From Chloroflexota bacterium (GTDB taxonomy: Bacteria > Chloroflexota > Limnocylindria > Limnocylindrales > CSP1-4): 34,186 bases of DNA. The notes beneath the pieces are model-generated. The model did not search any database. It saw only the letters and a list, made by a program, of their open reading frames with translations, and was not told where the DNA came from. This document shows positions 8,732-17,883 of this stretch, piece after piece. Position numbers and translations under genes: made by a program. Positions within the stretch are counted from its first letter, which is position 1. Each line of letters starts with the position of its first letter. The stretch covers positions 260 to 34,445 of the forward strand of contig DAHXON010000033.1 of the NCBI GenBank assembly GCA_027364875.1. Direction: 5' to 3'.

Positions 8732-9580
8732 TCAGGCTCTGGCCGCTGCGCGGAGGGCGGCGAGCGCCTCGCGATAGCCGTGATAGCGGGGTCGAACCGT
8801 CGCGACCTCACCCAGGCCGACCCATCGGCGCCGGTCTCTACGGATGCCTTCGAGCGGATCCCACACGATCAGCTCGCTCAGAATGCCAGTGGGTGGCAGC
8901 TCGCCGAGCCACCACGCTCCGAACACTCCCGAGTCCGGGCATGCTGCCCGCCACGTCGCGTTCCGCAATCGGAGCGAATGAAGGGCCTCGGCCGACCACA
9001 GCGCCACGATCACATGGGCTTGGTGCCGCCATCTCCCGATCCCGAGCCGCTCGGCAAGCTCGGCGCCAAGGTAGGCGCGCTTGGCGTTGAAGCTGCCGAG
9101 GGCTTCCTGGGTGTTCGGAAATTGCGTTCGATTCTCCAGGTGGAGAAGATGTGCGGATTCAGCGCTCCAGGCCAGGAAGTCGGCGCGGCCGGCGTGCTGG
9201 TAGTGCTGGAACGGGACGTCCAGGTTCGTGCGCATCCCGAGCTTCTGATAGTGGGCCGCCTGGATCTCCCCCATCGCGGCGTGGACCGGATCCTCCACGC
9301 GGGCCACCCCAGATCGCCTGCTGGACGCGATCTCGACCCTCAGATCGAGCCGAAGCGCCATGGCAATGTGCTGCAGGACTTCGAGCGAGGCGGGCTCGCC
9401 GACTTCGACGTTGTGGACGGTGGAAGGATCGACCCGGGCCGACTCGGCGAGCTCCCGGAGCGTCAGGCCGCGACCGCGCCGCTCGTTCCTGATGGCGATG
9501 CCGATTTCGAGCCGCAACCGCCCAACCGCGGAAGCCACGGCATCCGGTCTCGACCTCTGGAGTGTGCGTTCCTGCGACAT
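8732..9580 (-). CDS. XRE-family HTH protein with degenerate PD-(D/E)XK-like C-terminal domain
   Basis: The 282-residue protein starts at the ATG at 9580; a GTG six codons earlier is possible, and neither has a clear Shine-Dalgarno. Residues 22-80 form a Cro/C1 helix-turn-helix (LTLRELAESARVDPSTVHNV, then LEVLQHIAMALRL). Residues 120-215 look like a restriction-endonuclease fold: GRADFLAW (Asp134), then LLHLENR (Glu149 with Arg151 where a catalytic Lys would be), followed by an NAKRA helix and the strand HVIVALW. Comparable actinobacterial proteins pair an XRE domain with such a nuclease-like module and are thought to be regulators. A paralogue at 20429-21307 has the same order of domains with Lys present. 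Loss of the Lys suggests that this copy binds but may not cut; this is inference from a hand alignment. Confidence 0.75.
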   Translation of the reverse strand: MSQERTLQRSRPDAVASAVGRLRLEIGIAIRNERRGRGLTLRELAESARVDPSTVHNVEVGEPASLEVLQHIAMALRLDLRVEIASSRRSGVARVEDPVHAAMGEIQAAHYQKLGMRTNLDVPFQHYQHAGRADFLAWSAESAHLLHLENRTQFPNTQEALGSFNAKRAYLGAELAERLGIGRWRHQAHVIVALWSAEALHSLRLRNATWRAACPDSGVFGAWWLGELPPTGILSELIVWDPLEGIRRDRRRWVGLGEVATVRPRYHGYREALAALRAAARA

Positions 9581-9740
9581 TGGACCCGGAGTCAACACCG
9601 GCCGTCTTGGCCGCGCCTTATCCGCCGCTTACTCGCCGCTGCCGCGATTGGAACAGGCACCCGGGAACGCATGGGGATCGCCGCGGCGCATCGGCTGCTG
9701 AACTGGAACGTTTGACGCGCATCCGCACGGCCGCCCGTCG

Positions 9741-9874
9741 ACCGGCAGTCAAATTCGGCGCGGTGGCGATGCGGCCGGCCTCCCGGAGGAATGGTCTACC
9801 GCCCAAGGGCGCGGCCAGCGCGGCGGCCTGTTGACCGGCAGTCAAATCCGGCGCGGTGCCGAGGCGACCGGCCT
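9741..9874. repeat. Pair of 41-bp direct repeats, 93 bp apart
   Basis: The copies at 9741-9781 and 9834-9874 begin ACCGGCAGTCAAAT and end CCGGCCT; 37 of 41 bases match by hand alignment (differences at T/C, G/C, T/G and G/A). They lie 160 bases or more upstream of the XRE gene and outside any convincing coding frame, so they could be binding sites or the remains of a small local duplication. Confidence 0.7.
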
Positions 9875-10142
9875 GCTGGCGCCCTCCCTCGGCCCACAAC
9901 CTCGCATTCGGCTGGGGCCTCGCTGCATCTCCTCCTCGCCGCGCCCCCGCGCCGCGCGCCACGCCCCGAGACGACGTCGGAAGCGCGCCGGGGACCACTT
10001 GCGCCGCGACGGGATCAACCCTTATCCTTCCGGCCCTGATGAACGCACGCACTTTCTGCCGCCGGGAGACTTCGCGCAGGACTCTGTCCCTGCGCGGTTC
10101 GATGATGGCGATGCCCGGGCGGCCCCAGAGCGCGGAGGCGTT

Positions 10143-10219
10143 GATCTAGCTCAGCAGCGCGAGCAGATCCGGTCCCGGGGCCGCGGACACCGCACGGTGC
10201 CGCGGTTCTTTGTTTCTCC
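10143..10219 (+). terminator. Two stacked hairpins ending in a T-rich run: leader attenuator or intrinsic terminator
   Basis: The first hairpin pairs GATCT/AGATC and GCTC/GAGC (10143-10169, one bulged A, 8-base loop). Twelve bases later, CCGCGG-A-CACCG (10181-10192) pairs with CGGTG-CCGCGG (10195-10205) and is followed at once by TTCTTTGTTTCT. The second hairpin plus T-tract has the form of a rho-independent terminator on the plus strand. It sits about 150 bases before metY, so it could stop read-through from upstream or act as an attenuator in the metY leader. The loop is very short (two bases), so the real stem would open by a pair. Confidence 0.5.
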
Positions 10220-10318
10220 GACGCGAAGCCCCCTTCGCGGCCACGCTCTGGCAGCCGCCCGACACCACCCGCCGACGCAGGTCGGCACGCGCCGCCCCCT
10301 GGCGCACCCGGGACCTGA

Positions 10319-11689
<1,371 letters not shown>

Positions 11690-11890
11690 CCCGAAACGAC
11701 CGGGCGGCCTGTCGCGGACACCGTGCGCTCTGCGCTTAACCGCCTTCGGCGCTAATGCGCTGTCGCGGACGATGCCGCTCGGGCCACCCGGTCGAGACTC
11801 TCAGACGCAGCCGCAAACGGTTCTATCGGCGGACACACTCTCGTCTCGACACCAGTCGACGCGGCCGGCCACGGAACATAGGAAAAGGAA

Positions 11891-13141
11891 ATGACTCCGA
11901 CTTCGGCACGCTGGCATTCGGGGGAGCGTCGAGATTCGGCGACTTCCGGTACCGCCGTGCCGAAGAAGGGCAACGCCGGTTCGAGCGGAGGCAAGGACGT
12001 CACCCTGGCAGAGGCCGTCCCTTCATCGTCGTCGCTTTCGTCGTCGTCCATCCCCGTTCTGGACCCGGGCGTCTCGAACGCCCGCCAGGACTTCAGCTTC
12101 CGGGGCCGGCGCGACCTCGAGAACGCCAGCGAGATAGAAACCGGCAAGATCGTTTCGAGGTGGATCGGCCGTTTCACGCTCGAGTCGGGCGTAGTCCTGC
12201 CGGATTTCGTGGTCGCGTACCGGCACGACGGCGTGCCAATCGGCGAAGGGCGCCAGATACTCGCGATCCATGCGCTGACCGGCTCGGCCGACGCCGCGGG
12301 CGACTGGTGGGCGCCGCTGATCGGACCCGGGCAGGTTCTCGACACGGACAAGTACGGCGTCCTGTGCATGAACCTTCTGGGCGGGCGGTACGGCACAACC
12401 GGACCGCTGTCCCGAAACCCCGGCACAGGCAAACCGTACGGGCGGGCCTTTCCCCGGATCACCGTCCGTGATCAGGCCCGCGCCCAGTGGCGGCTGCTCG
12501 ACGCGCTCGGAATCGACAAGCTGGCCCTGGCGGTCGGCGGGTCGCTCGGCGGCATGGTCGCCCAGGAGGTCGCGCTGGAACGGCCCGGCGACATTTCGCG
12601 CGTCGTCTCGATCGCGGCGCCGGCTCGCATCGGGCAGCTGGCGGTCGGCTGGAACCACATCCAGCTCGAGATCGTCGAAAAGCTCGGCCTCGACGGGCTC
12701 GACCTCGCGCGCCAGCTCGCGATGACGACTTATCGCAGCGAGCTCGACTTCGAGCAGCGGTTCTCCGGGCGAGTCGAGTCGGACGGGACGCCCGCCGTCG
12801 TCTCCTACCTGCGGCATCAGGGCCGCAAGCTGCTCGAGCGCTTCGACGAGGAAACGTACCTGACGCTCGTCCGGGCGATGGACACGCACGACGTGGGCCG
12901 GGGGCGCGGCGGCATCGTGGAGGCGCTGCGGCAGCTCGCGAGGTACGGCACGCGGCTGACGGGCGTGGGCATCGAAGGCGACATCCTCTACGGCACGAAC
13001 CAGGTCACGGATCTGGTCGACGCGGCCGTGACGGCCGGGATGGACGCGGCCTACCGCGAGATCAAGTCGGACAAGGGCCACGACGCCTTCCTGGTCGAGT
13101 GGGCCCAGCTTTCGACGATCCTGGGCGAGGCGCTCAAGTAG
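11891..13141 (+). CDS. metX: Homoserine O-acetyltransferase MetX with long Ser-rich N-terminal extension
   Basis: The 416-residue alpha/beta-hydrolase acylates homoserine, the activating step of methionine synthesis feeding the adjacent MetY. The catalytic triad is clear: nucleophile Ser218 in VGGSLGGM, Asp364 in GIEGDILY and His397 in SDKGHDAFL. Other family motifs are HALTGSADA (128-136), NLLGGRYGTTGP (161-172) and FPRITVRDQ (188-196). The conserved part starts near residue 92 (IGRFTLESG); the first 90 residues, including a run of serines at 45-53, have no counterpart in typical 350-380-residue MetX proteins. AGGAAAAGG lies just before the ATG at 11891, which supports this start, but an internal start cannot be excluded. 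Acetyl rather than succinyl specificity is a family-level assumption. Confidence 0.93.
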   Translation: MTPTSARWHSGERRDSATSGTAVPKKGNAGSSGGKDVTLAEAVPSSSSLSSSSIPVLDPGVSNARQDFSFRGRRDLENASEIETGKIVSRWIGRFTLESGVVLPDFVVAYRHDGVPIGEGRQILAIHALTGSADAAGDWWAPLIGPGQVLDTDKYGVLCMNLLGGRYGTTGPLSRNPGTGKPYGRAFPRITVRDQARAQWRLLDALGIDKLALAVGGSLGGMVAQEVALERPGDISRVVSIAAPARIGQLAVGWNHIQLEIVEKLGLDGLDLARQLAMTTYRSELDFEQRFSGRVESDGTPAVVSYLRHQGRKLLERFDEETYLTLVRAMDTHDVGRGRGGIVEALRQLARYGTRLTGVGIEGDILYGTNQVTDLVDAAVTAGMDAAYREIKSDKGHDAFLVEWAQLSTILGEALK

Positions 13142-13262
13142 GGTCGGCGGGAAGCGACGGCCGGACGCGGCCGGACGCGACGCCGAAGGCCGCGCCGCGC
13201 AGGGCGCCGGCGCGCGGCCGGGCGGGCGCGGACCCGGGCGCCAAAGCGGCCCAACGCGGGCC

Positions 13263-13293
13263 TTGACTCTCGCCTAACCTGAGGGTCGATCGT
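13263..13293 (+). promoter_or_regulatory. Probable MerR-type promoter/operator
   Basis: TTGACT at 13263-13268 could serve as a -35 element. It overlaps an inverted repeat with arms GACTCTC (13265-13271) and GAGGGTC (13281-13287): six of seven positions pair around a nine-base centre. MerR-family regulators bind such dyads lying between widely spaced (19-20 bp) promoter elements. The matching -10 would fall at about 13288-13293 and is weak, as in MerR-activated promoters. The site lies 26 bases upstream of the MerR-like gene it probably controls. Confidence 0.55.
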
Positions 13294-13313
13294 GCCCGCC
13301 GAAGGAGGCCCCG

Positions 13314-14126
13314 TTGCAGAATCTCGTCCCGATCGGCCGATTCTCGAAGATCTGCCGGCTCACGATCCCGGCGCTGCGGCTGTACGACGAGCTAGATCTG
13401 CTGCGGCCGGCCATCGTGGACCCGGACAGCGGCTACCGCTACTACAGCCTGGCACAGGCTTCGGACGCGGAGCGAATCCGGCGGCTGCGCGAGATCGAGA
13501 TGCCGCTCGACGAGATTCGAGCGGTTCTCGCCGCCGGCGACCCCATCGCCGTGCGCGATCGGCTCGAAGCGCATCGACTGCGCCTGCAGGAGCGCGCCGA
13601 GCAGTGCCGGCAGGCCCTGGCCTCCCTCGATCGGATCATCGAGCAGGAGGCACGTCCGGTGGAGTACGAGGTCAAGGTCCGCGAGACGGTAACCCAGCCT
13701 ATCGTGAGCGTTCGAGGACGCACGCCGATGGCGGAAGCGCAGGGCTTCTTCCAGCGGGCTTTCGGCGAGATATTCGGGCTGATGGGCGAGCTCGGCATCC
13801 GGCCCGCCGGCATGCCGGTCACGATCTACCACGACCAGGAGTTCAGGATCGAAGACGTGGACATGGAGATCGTCGTGCCGATCTCCGAGCCGGCGGAAGA
13901 CCGCGGTCGAGTCAAGGCGGGAACGCTGCCCGGCGGCCCCGTGGCTTTCACGCTGCACCAGGGTCGGTTCGACGGGATCGGCGCGGCGTACACCGCGGTC
14001 GCCGAGTGGATCCAGACTCACGGCCACGAAATGGCCGGTCCGCCGCGCGAGTGCTACCTGGTCAGCCCGGCGGAGACGCAGAACCCGGCCGAATACAGGA
14101 CAGAGATCATCTGGCCGATCAAGTAG
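13314..14126 (+). CDS. MerR-family regulator with GyrI-like effector-binding domain
   Basis: The 270-residue protein starts at a TTG with AAGGAGG six to seven bases upstream, a very strong site. Residues 5-75 form the winged-helix MerR domain (IGRFSKICRLTIPALRLYDE, then SGYRYYSLAQASDAERIRRLREIEM). Residues 80-110 form the dimerising coiled coil, and residues 120-270 are a GyrI/BmrR-type small-molecule-binding domain with internal duplication, closing with an EIIWPIK strand. BmrR relatives sense lipophilic or cationic compounds and activate efflux genes. No efflux pump of the MFS type lies adjacent; the nearest exporter is the ABC pair at 17884-20286, which has its own two-component system. 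It probably regulates itself through the dyad upstream. The ligand is unknown. Confidence 0.9.
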   Translation: MQNLVPIGRFSKICRLTIPALRLYDELDLLRPAIVDPDSGYRYYSLAQASDAERIRRLREIEMPLDEIRAVLAAGDPIAVRDRLEAHRLRLQERAEQCRQALASLDRIIEQEARPVEYEVKVRETVTQPIVSVRGRTPMAEAQGFFQRAFGEIFGLMGELGIRPAGMPVTIYHDQEFRIEDVDMEIVVPISEPAEDRGRVKAGTLPGGPVAFTLHQGRFDGIGAAYTAVAEWIQTHGHEMAGPPRECYLVSPAETQNPAEYRTEIIWPIK

Positions 14127-14132
14127 CCGCGG

Positions 14133-15638
14133 TTATCCGATGCCGCGGAACCGGCTCCAGATGTCATCCCAGCCCGCGGTCCTGCCGCGACAGACCCACA
14201 CGCCGGCCCCCTGTTCTTCCGAGATGTCGGGCGGGAAGCCCAGGTCGATCGTCGTCGCCAGCGTGCACGGCCCGAGCCACTGGCCCCAGTACGCGCCCGC
14301 GCCGACCCAATCGGTCACCATGACCGTGATGGTCTTGCTGTCGGCCGGCGGCCCCCAGTACGCGTAGGAGTTCTCGCCCGAATAGACCGGCGGCAGGCCG
14401 GGCGACGACAGGAGCTCGAGCGCTCCGGCCTCTCCGTAGTTGACGGTGAGGATCGCGGTTCGAGCCCGATCCTCCGAGGACAGCGAGTCCGTCACGGCAC
14501 GGACCTGAGCGACGAAGCTCGGCCAGCCGTACTCGCTGACCGCGTCCGAGTTCACCGTGGCTTGCGTTGACCGGGGGAAATCGGCCGCGGGCACGACCGG
14601 CAGGGACAGGGAGACGACGAGGAACACCGACGCCGCTGCGGCAATGGCGTAGGTCGCACCCCTGGCGCGCCGCATCCAGACCCCGCCGCGGGTGAGCCAG
14701 CGCGCCGTCACGACGGATCCCGCGGCGATGATCGTCGGGACCAATCCGCCGACGTAGTAGCTCTTGCCGGCGGTGATGAACAGCAGCACCAGGATGACCG
14801 GGTATGCCCAGCCGATCGGACGCCAATCTCTGGCCTCGTCCGAACGCAAGAGCCACCACAGGCCCGCGAGCGCCACGGGAAACAGGAGCGGCCCGAAGAA
14901 GAGCACCTGGATCAAGATCAGCTGGCTGCGGTTCTCGTCGCCCGAGCGCGCGGCAATCACCCGCGCCATCTCGAGCTGCGGCCAGCCGTTCTCCGCCTGC
15001 CAGATCAGATTCGGCAGCCAAATGAGCAGCGCCAACCCGGCGCCGGCCCAGATCCAGCGCGACCGCAGGAGTTCCCACCGGCGCGAGATCGCTATGCCGG
15101 CCCCCAGGCCCGCGGCGAGAAAGACGATGAGATTCTTGTTCTCGAGCGCGATCCCCGCGGCGAGCCCCGCCAGGAGCCAGAGCCGCTGGTCGCCGCCGCG
15201 CAGGATCCGCACGACCACGAGCAGGAACACCGTCCAGCCGAGGATGTCGTAGACCTCGGTGCTGTTGAGATGCGCAACAGCGATCCAGCCCGAGCCCGCG
15301 ACGGTGATCGCGGCGATGGTCTGGGCAAGTCGTCCACCACCGAATTCGCCAGCGAGCCGGACTCCAAGCAGCACCACGACGGCATACACGACCGTGGGCA
15401 GGATCCGGTCGCCGAACGCCGAGACGCCGAATACCGCGACGGAGAGCGCGTTGACGATCGGGGTGAACGGCGGCTGATCGACATAGCCGAAGTCCGGGTG
15501 CCGGCCCGCGACGATGAAGTACATCTCGTCGCGATGCAGGCCGTACTGACCGGCAAAGGCGAGCATCAGGGCCGTGAAGGCGGCCGTGACGAGGAGGGCC
15601 GGCCAGTTCGACCGAACGATGATTGCGGCTCGGGTCAC
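14133..15638 (-). CDS. GT39/PMT_2 family membrane glycosyltransferase
   Basis: The 501-residue protein is a polytopic GT-C glycosyltransferase of the ArnT/PMT_2 type, which moves a sugar from a polyprenyl-phosphate donor to lipid or protein outside the membrane. The first external loop has the catalytic acidic pair in LHRDEMYF (residues 34-41) followed by RHPDFGYVDQPPF (46-58), the signature of this family. About ten hydrophobic helices follow, up to about residue 355, and residues 365-501 form an extracytoplasmic domain with aromatic-rich strands (SGENSYAYWGPP, VGAGAYWGQW). The acceptor cannot be told from sequence. It converges on the MerR gene, with 6 bases between the stops, and lies just downstream of the response regulator on the same strand, 43 bases away; a role in envelope decoration under the control of that system is possible but only inferred. 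Confidence 0.88.
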   Translation of the reverse strand: MTRAAIIVRSNWPALLVTAAFTALMLAFAGQYGLHRDEMYFIVAGRHPDFGYVDQPPFTPIVNALSVAVFGVSAFGDRILPTVVYAVVVLLGVRLAGEFGGGRLAQTIAAITVAGSGWIAVAHLNSTEVYDILGWTVFLLVVVRILRGGDQRLWLLAGLAAGIALENKNLIVFLAAGLGAGIAISRRWELLRSRWIWAGAGLALLIWLPNLIWQAENGWPQLEMARVIAARSGDENRSQLILIQVLFFGPLLFPVALAGLWWLLRSDEARDWRPIGWAYPVILVLLFITAGKSYYVGGLVPTIIAAGSVVTARWLTRGGVWMRRARGATYAIAAAASVFLVVSLSLPVVPAADFPRSTQATVNSDAVSEYGWPSFVAQVRAVTDSLSSEDRARTAILTVNYGEAGALELLSSPGLPPVYSGENSYAYWGPPADSKTITVMVTDWVGAGAYWGQWLGPCTLATTIDLGFPPDISEEQGAGVWVCRGRTAGWDDIWSRFRGIG

Positions 15639-15681
15639 TCGATCTCCTGCGGGTCCGGAAGGCGGATTGTCGCGGGCGAAT

Positions 15682-16338
15682 CTACTCCGCCGGCGGAACG
15701 TCCAACCAGCCTTCGCGCAGCGCTCGCGTCGCGAGCTCCGTTCGCGAGATGATCGCGAGCCGCTCGAACAGCCGCCGCAGGTGAGCCTCCACGGTCTTGG
15801 CCGTGATGCCGAGCCTGGTTGCGATCTCGTCGTTGCTGCGGCCGTCGACCACGAGTCGGACGACGTCGAGCTCGCGGGCCGTGAACGTGGGCGCCCGACC
15901 GGACGGCCGAACGCCGAACGCCAGCCCGCCCGCCGCCACTCGCCGGATCGCGTCCACGAGCTCGGCGATCGGGGCAGTCTTGAGGACGAAGCCGCTGGCG
16001 CCCAGGCGCATGGCCGCGGCCACGTACTGCGGGTAGTCGTAGGCGGTCAGGACCACGATCGCGGGCAGCAGCCGCTCCGGCGAGCGGTCCGCGGCTCCAC
16101 CACTGAACACGGTGAGGCCGCTCGCGGTCCCGAGGCGGATGTCCAGCAGGACCACGTCCGCGGCCGCCGCGTCCAGGAACGGCGCCGCGTCCTCGAGCGA
16201 GCCCGCGGTCCCGACGATGGCGAGCCCGTCCACTCCGGCGAGCAGCGCGGCCGTCCCCTCGCGGACTACGGGATGATCGTCGACGATGGCCACGCGGATT
16301 GGTCGCCGCTCGGTGGTCCCGCTGTCTGGGGTGCTCAC
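15682..16338 (-). CDS. NarL/FixJ-type response regulator
   Basis: The 218-residue regulator has a receiver domain (residues 14-128) with the acidic pair Asp20/Asp21, phosphoacceptor Asp66 in VVLLDIRLG, the switch Thr98 in IVVLTAYD and the conserved Lys120 in GFVLKTAP. A LuxR-type helix-turn-helix follows (residues 150-212: FTARELDVVRLVVDGRSNDE, then KTVEAHLRRLFERL). The start is a GTG whose first bases overlap the kinase stop (GTGA), so the pair is co-translated. It is expected to be phosphorylated by the kinase encoded at 16335-17750 and to bind promoter DNA. The closest candidate target is the divergent ABC transporter operon, whose start shares the 133-base intergenic region with the kinase gene. 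Confidence 0.95.
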   Translation of the reverse strand: MSTPDSGTTERRPIRVAIVDDHPVVREGTAALLAGVDGLAIVGTAGSLEDAAPFLDAAAADVVLLDIRLGTASGLTVFSGGAADRSPERLLPAIVVLTAYDYPQYVAAAMRLGASGFVLKTAPIAELVDAIRRVAAGGLAFGVRPSGRAPTFTARELDVVRLVVDGRSNDEIATRLGITAKTVEAHLRRLFERLAIISRTELATRALREGWLDVPPAE

Positions 16339-17750
16339 GTGGGCTCGGCCGCAGGCTCGATCGAAGGCTCGACCGATGGTGTCGGCGCCGGCGCCGCGGG
16401 TTCGGCTGCCCCCTCCCAGACCAGTAGAACCCGCGTGCCGCCGCCGGGCCGCCGCCCGACCGACAGCTCGCCCTGGATGGCCTCCGCGCGCTGGCTCATG
16501 CTCATGAGCCCCAGATGACCTGTGCGTTCGGCTTCCTCGGCGGCTCCCGGCGGCACGCCCGGCCCGCAGTCATCCACCTCGAGCTCGGCCCAGGCGCCCC
16601 CACCCCGGTAGCGGACCCGAACGGGCGGAGCGCCGTGGCGGACGGCATTGTTGATCGCCTCCTGGGCGACCCGGAAGAAGACCAGCTCGACGTCCGCGGG
16701 CAGCCGCTTCTCGTCTTCGAGCCGATCCAGCGAGACGTGGTGGCCTCCCTGCTCCACTCGCCCGCACAGCCACTCCAGCGCCGGCCCGACGCCCAGGTCG
16801 TCGAGCACCGGCAGCCGCAGGTCGCCGCAGATCGCCCGCAGCCGCTCCGCCACCTCCCGCGTCGCCTGCGCGTTCTCCACGTCTCCGGCCGCGTCAAGCC
16901 GCCGCACCAGCATCGTCAAATCCTGAAGCGCGTAGTCATGGATGTCGGCGGCGATTCGGGCCCGCTCGCGCTCAGTCGCCGAAACGACGAGGTCGCGTTG
17001 GCGCGTCGTCCGGCCGAGGGCCATCGTCAGGCGCTCGACGCCGATCCGCCGGCCGAGGAGCAGGAGGCCCCAGAGAGCAATCGGACCCAAGAAGTACGTG
17101 CTCGTGTCCCACAGCGTCAAGCAGGCGATGGCCGGCGTCAGGATCGGCGTCAGCTCGACGAGGAGGTCCGAGAACGACATCTCAAGTTCTCCGGCGGCTC
17201 GCTCCTGCCGGCGAGAAATGAACGTGACCAACCCAGGCACCAGCGTCACGGCCGCGAGCGAGGACACCCACAGAAGCCAGAAGTTGCCTGCGTACACGCC
17301 GATCGGAGAGCGCGGGATCGCCAGACCTTCGACCGACGCGAGGAAGGCGAACCCAAGCACTGCCAGTGCGACCAGCAGCCGCGAGCGCCTCTCCGAGATC
17401 TGCGACACGAATTGGAAGCCGATCGGGAGCATCGCCGCGGCCACCAGGATCGCGGCCAGCAGGTTCTCGACACTGTGCCCGTATCGGACGACCGGCACCA
17501 CCAGGACGGGCAGTGCCAGCGCCACGGGCAGGGTGTCGACGTAGGCCAGACCGTCATCTCCGGCACGACCGCTGCGCAGCCACCACCATGATCCGAAGAA
17601 GAGGCCAAACCCGGCCATGATCGGGAGGAAGTCCGAGCCGCGGTCATAAGCTGGGTAGGGAGACCAGTACTGCGGCGTAGACCAGGCGCCGATGGCGCCA
17701 ACGGCCGCTATGGCGAAGATCCCGAGCGAAATCCACTGCCGAACCCTCAT
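16335..17750 (-). CDS. Membrane sensor histidine kinase, HisKA_3 (NarX/DesK-like) family
   Basis: I take the ATG at 17750 (MRVRQWISL) as the start: the frame is open further upstream but that part runs antisense into the ABC gene. The 471-residue protein has about seven to eight membrane helices in residues 5-235 with little periplasmic loop, then a DHp domain with His271 in ERARIAADIHDYALQDL, and a GHKL ATPase with N-box QEAINNAVRHG (about 373-383), DCGPGVPP and GHLGLMSMSQRAE. This is the HPK7 arrangement that works with NarL-type regulators. The multi-helix input suggests it senses a membrane condition or a compound within the membrane. A Pro/Ala/Glu-rich tail of about 25 residues ends the protein. 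It overlaps its regulator by four bases. Confidence 0.92.
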   Translation of the reverse strand: MRVRQWISLGIFAIAAVGAIGAWSTPQYWSPYPAYDRGSDFLPIMAGFGLFFGSWWWLRSGRAGDDGLAYVDTLPVALALPVLVVPVVRYGHSVENLLAAILVAAAMLPIGFQFVSQISERRSRLLVALAVLGFAFLASVEGLAIPRSPIGVYAGNFWLLWVSSLAAVTLVPGLVTFISRRQERAAGELEMSFSDLLVELTPILTPAIACLTLWDTSTYFLGPIALWGLLLLGRRIGVERLTMALGRTTRQRDLVVSATERERARIAADIHDYALQDLTMLVRRLDAAGDVENAQATREVAERLRAICGDLRLPVLDDLGVGPALEWLCGRVEQGGHHVSLDRLEDEKRLPADVELVFFRVAQEAINNAVRHGAPPVRVRYRGGGAWAELEVDDCGPGVPPGAAEEAERTGHLGLMSMSQRAEAIQGELSVGRRPGGGTRVLLVWEGAAEPAAPAPTPSVEPSIEPAAEPT

Positions 17751-17883
17751 GGCCGAAAGGTAGCACCGGGTGAGTGGCTCGCGACGCAGGGAAATCCCGT
17801 AACGGAGCCGCGCGATATCCCCACTCCCGGCGGCAGTCGCTCCGGCATACTGTGGCCCGGCAAGAACCGTCAGGAGGGGACCC

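Noticed and set aside
8303-9715. 470-codon open frame on the plus strand
   Set aside because: It lies antisense to the XRE gene and metY leader, is rich in Arg/Pro/Ser/Gly and has no recognisable motif; long spurious frames are expected at this GC.
9856-10149. Small plus-strand frame, 97 codons, ending before the hairpin pair
   Set aside because: No Shine-Dalgarno at its start and Arg/Pro/Ala-rich sequence; kept only as a possible 36-codon leader peptide.
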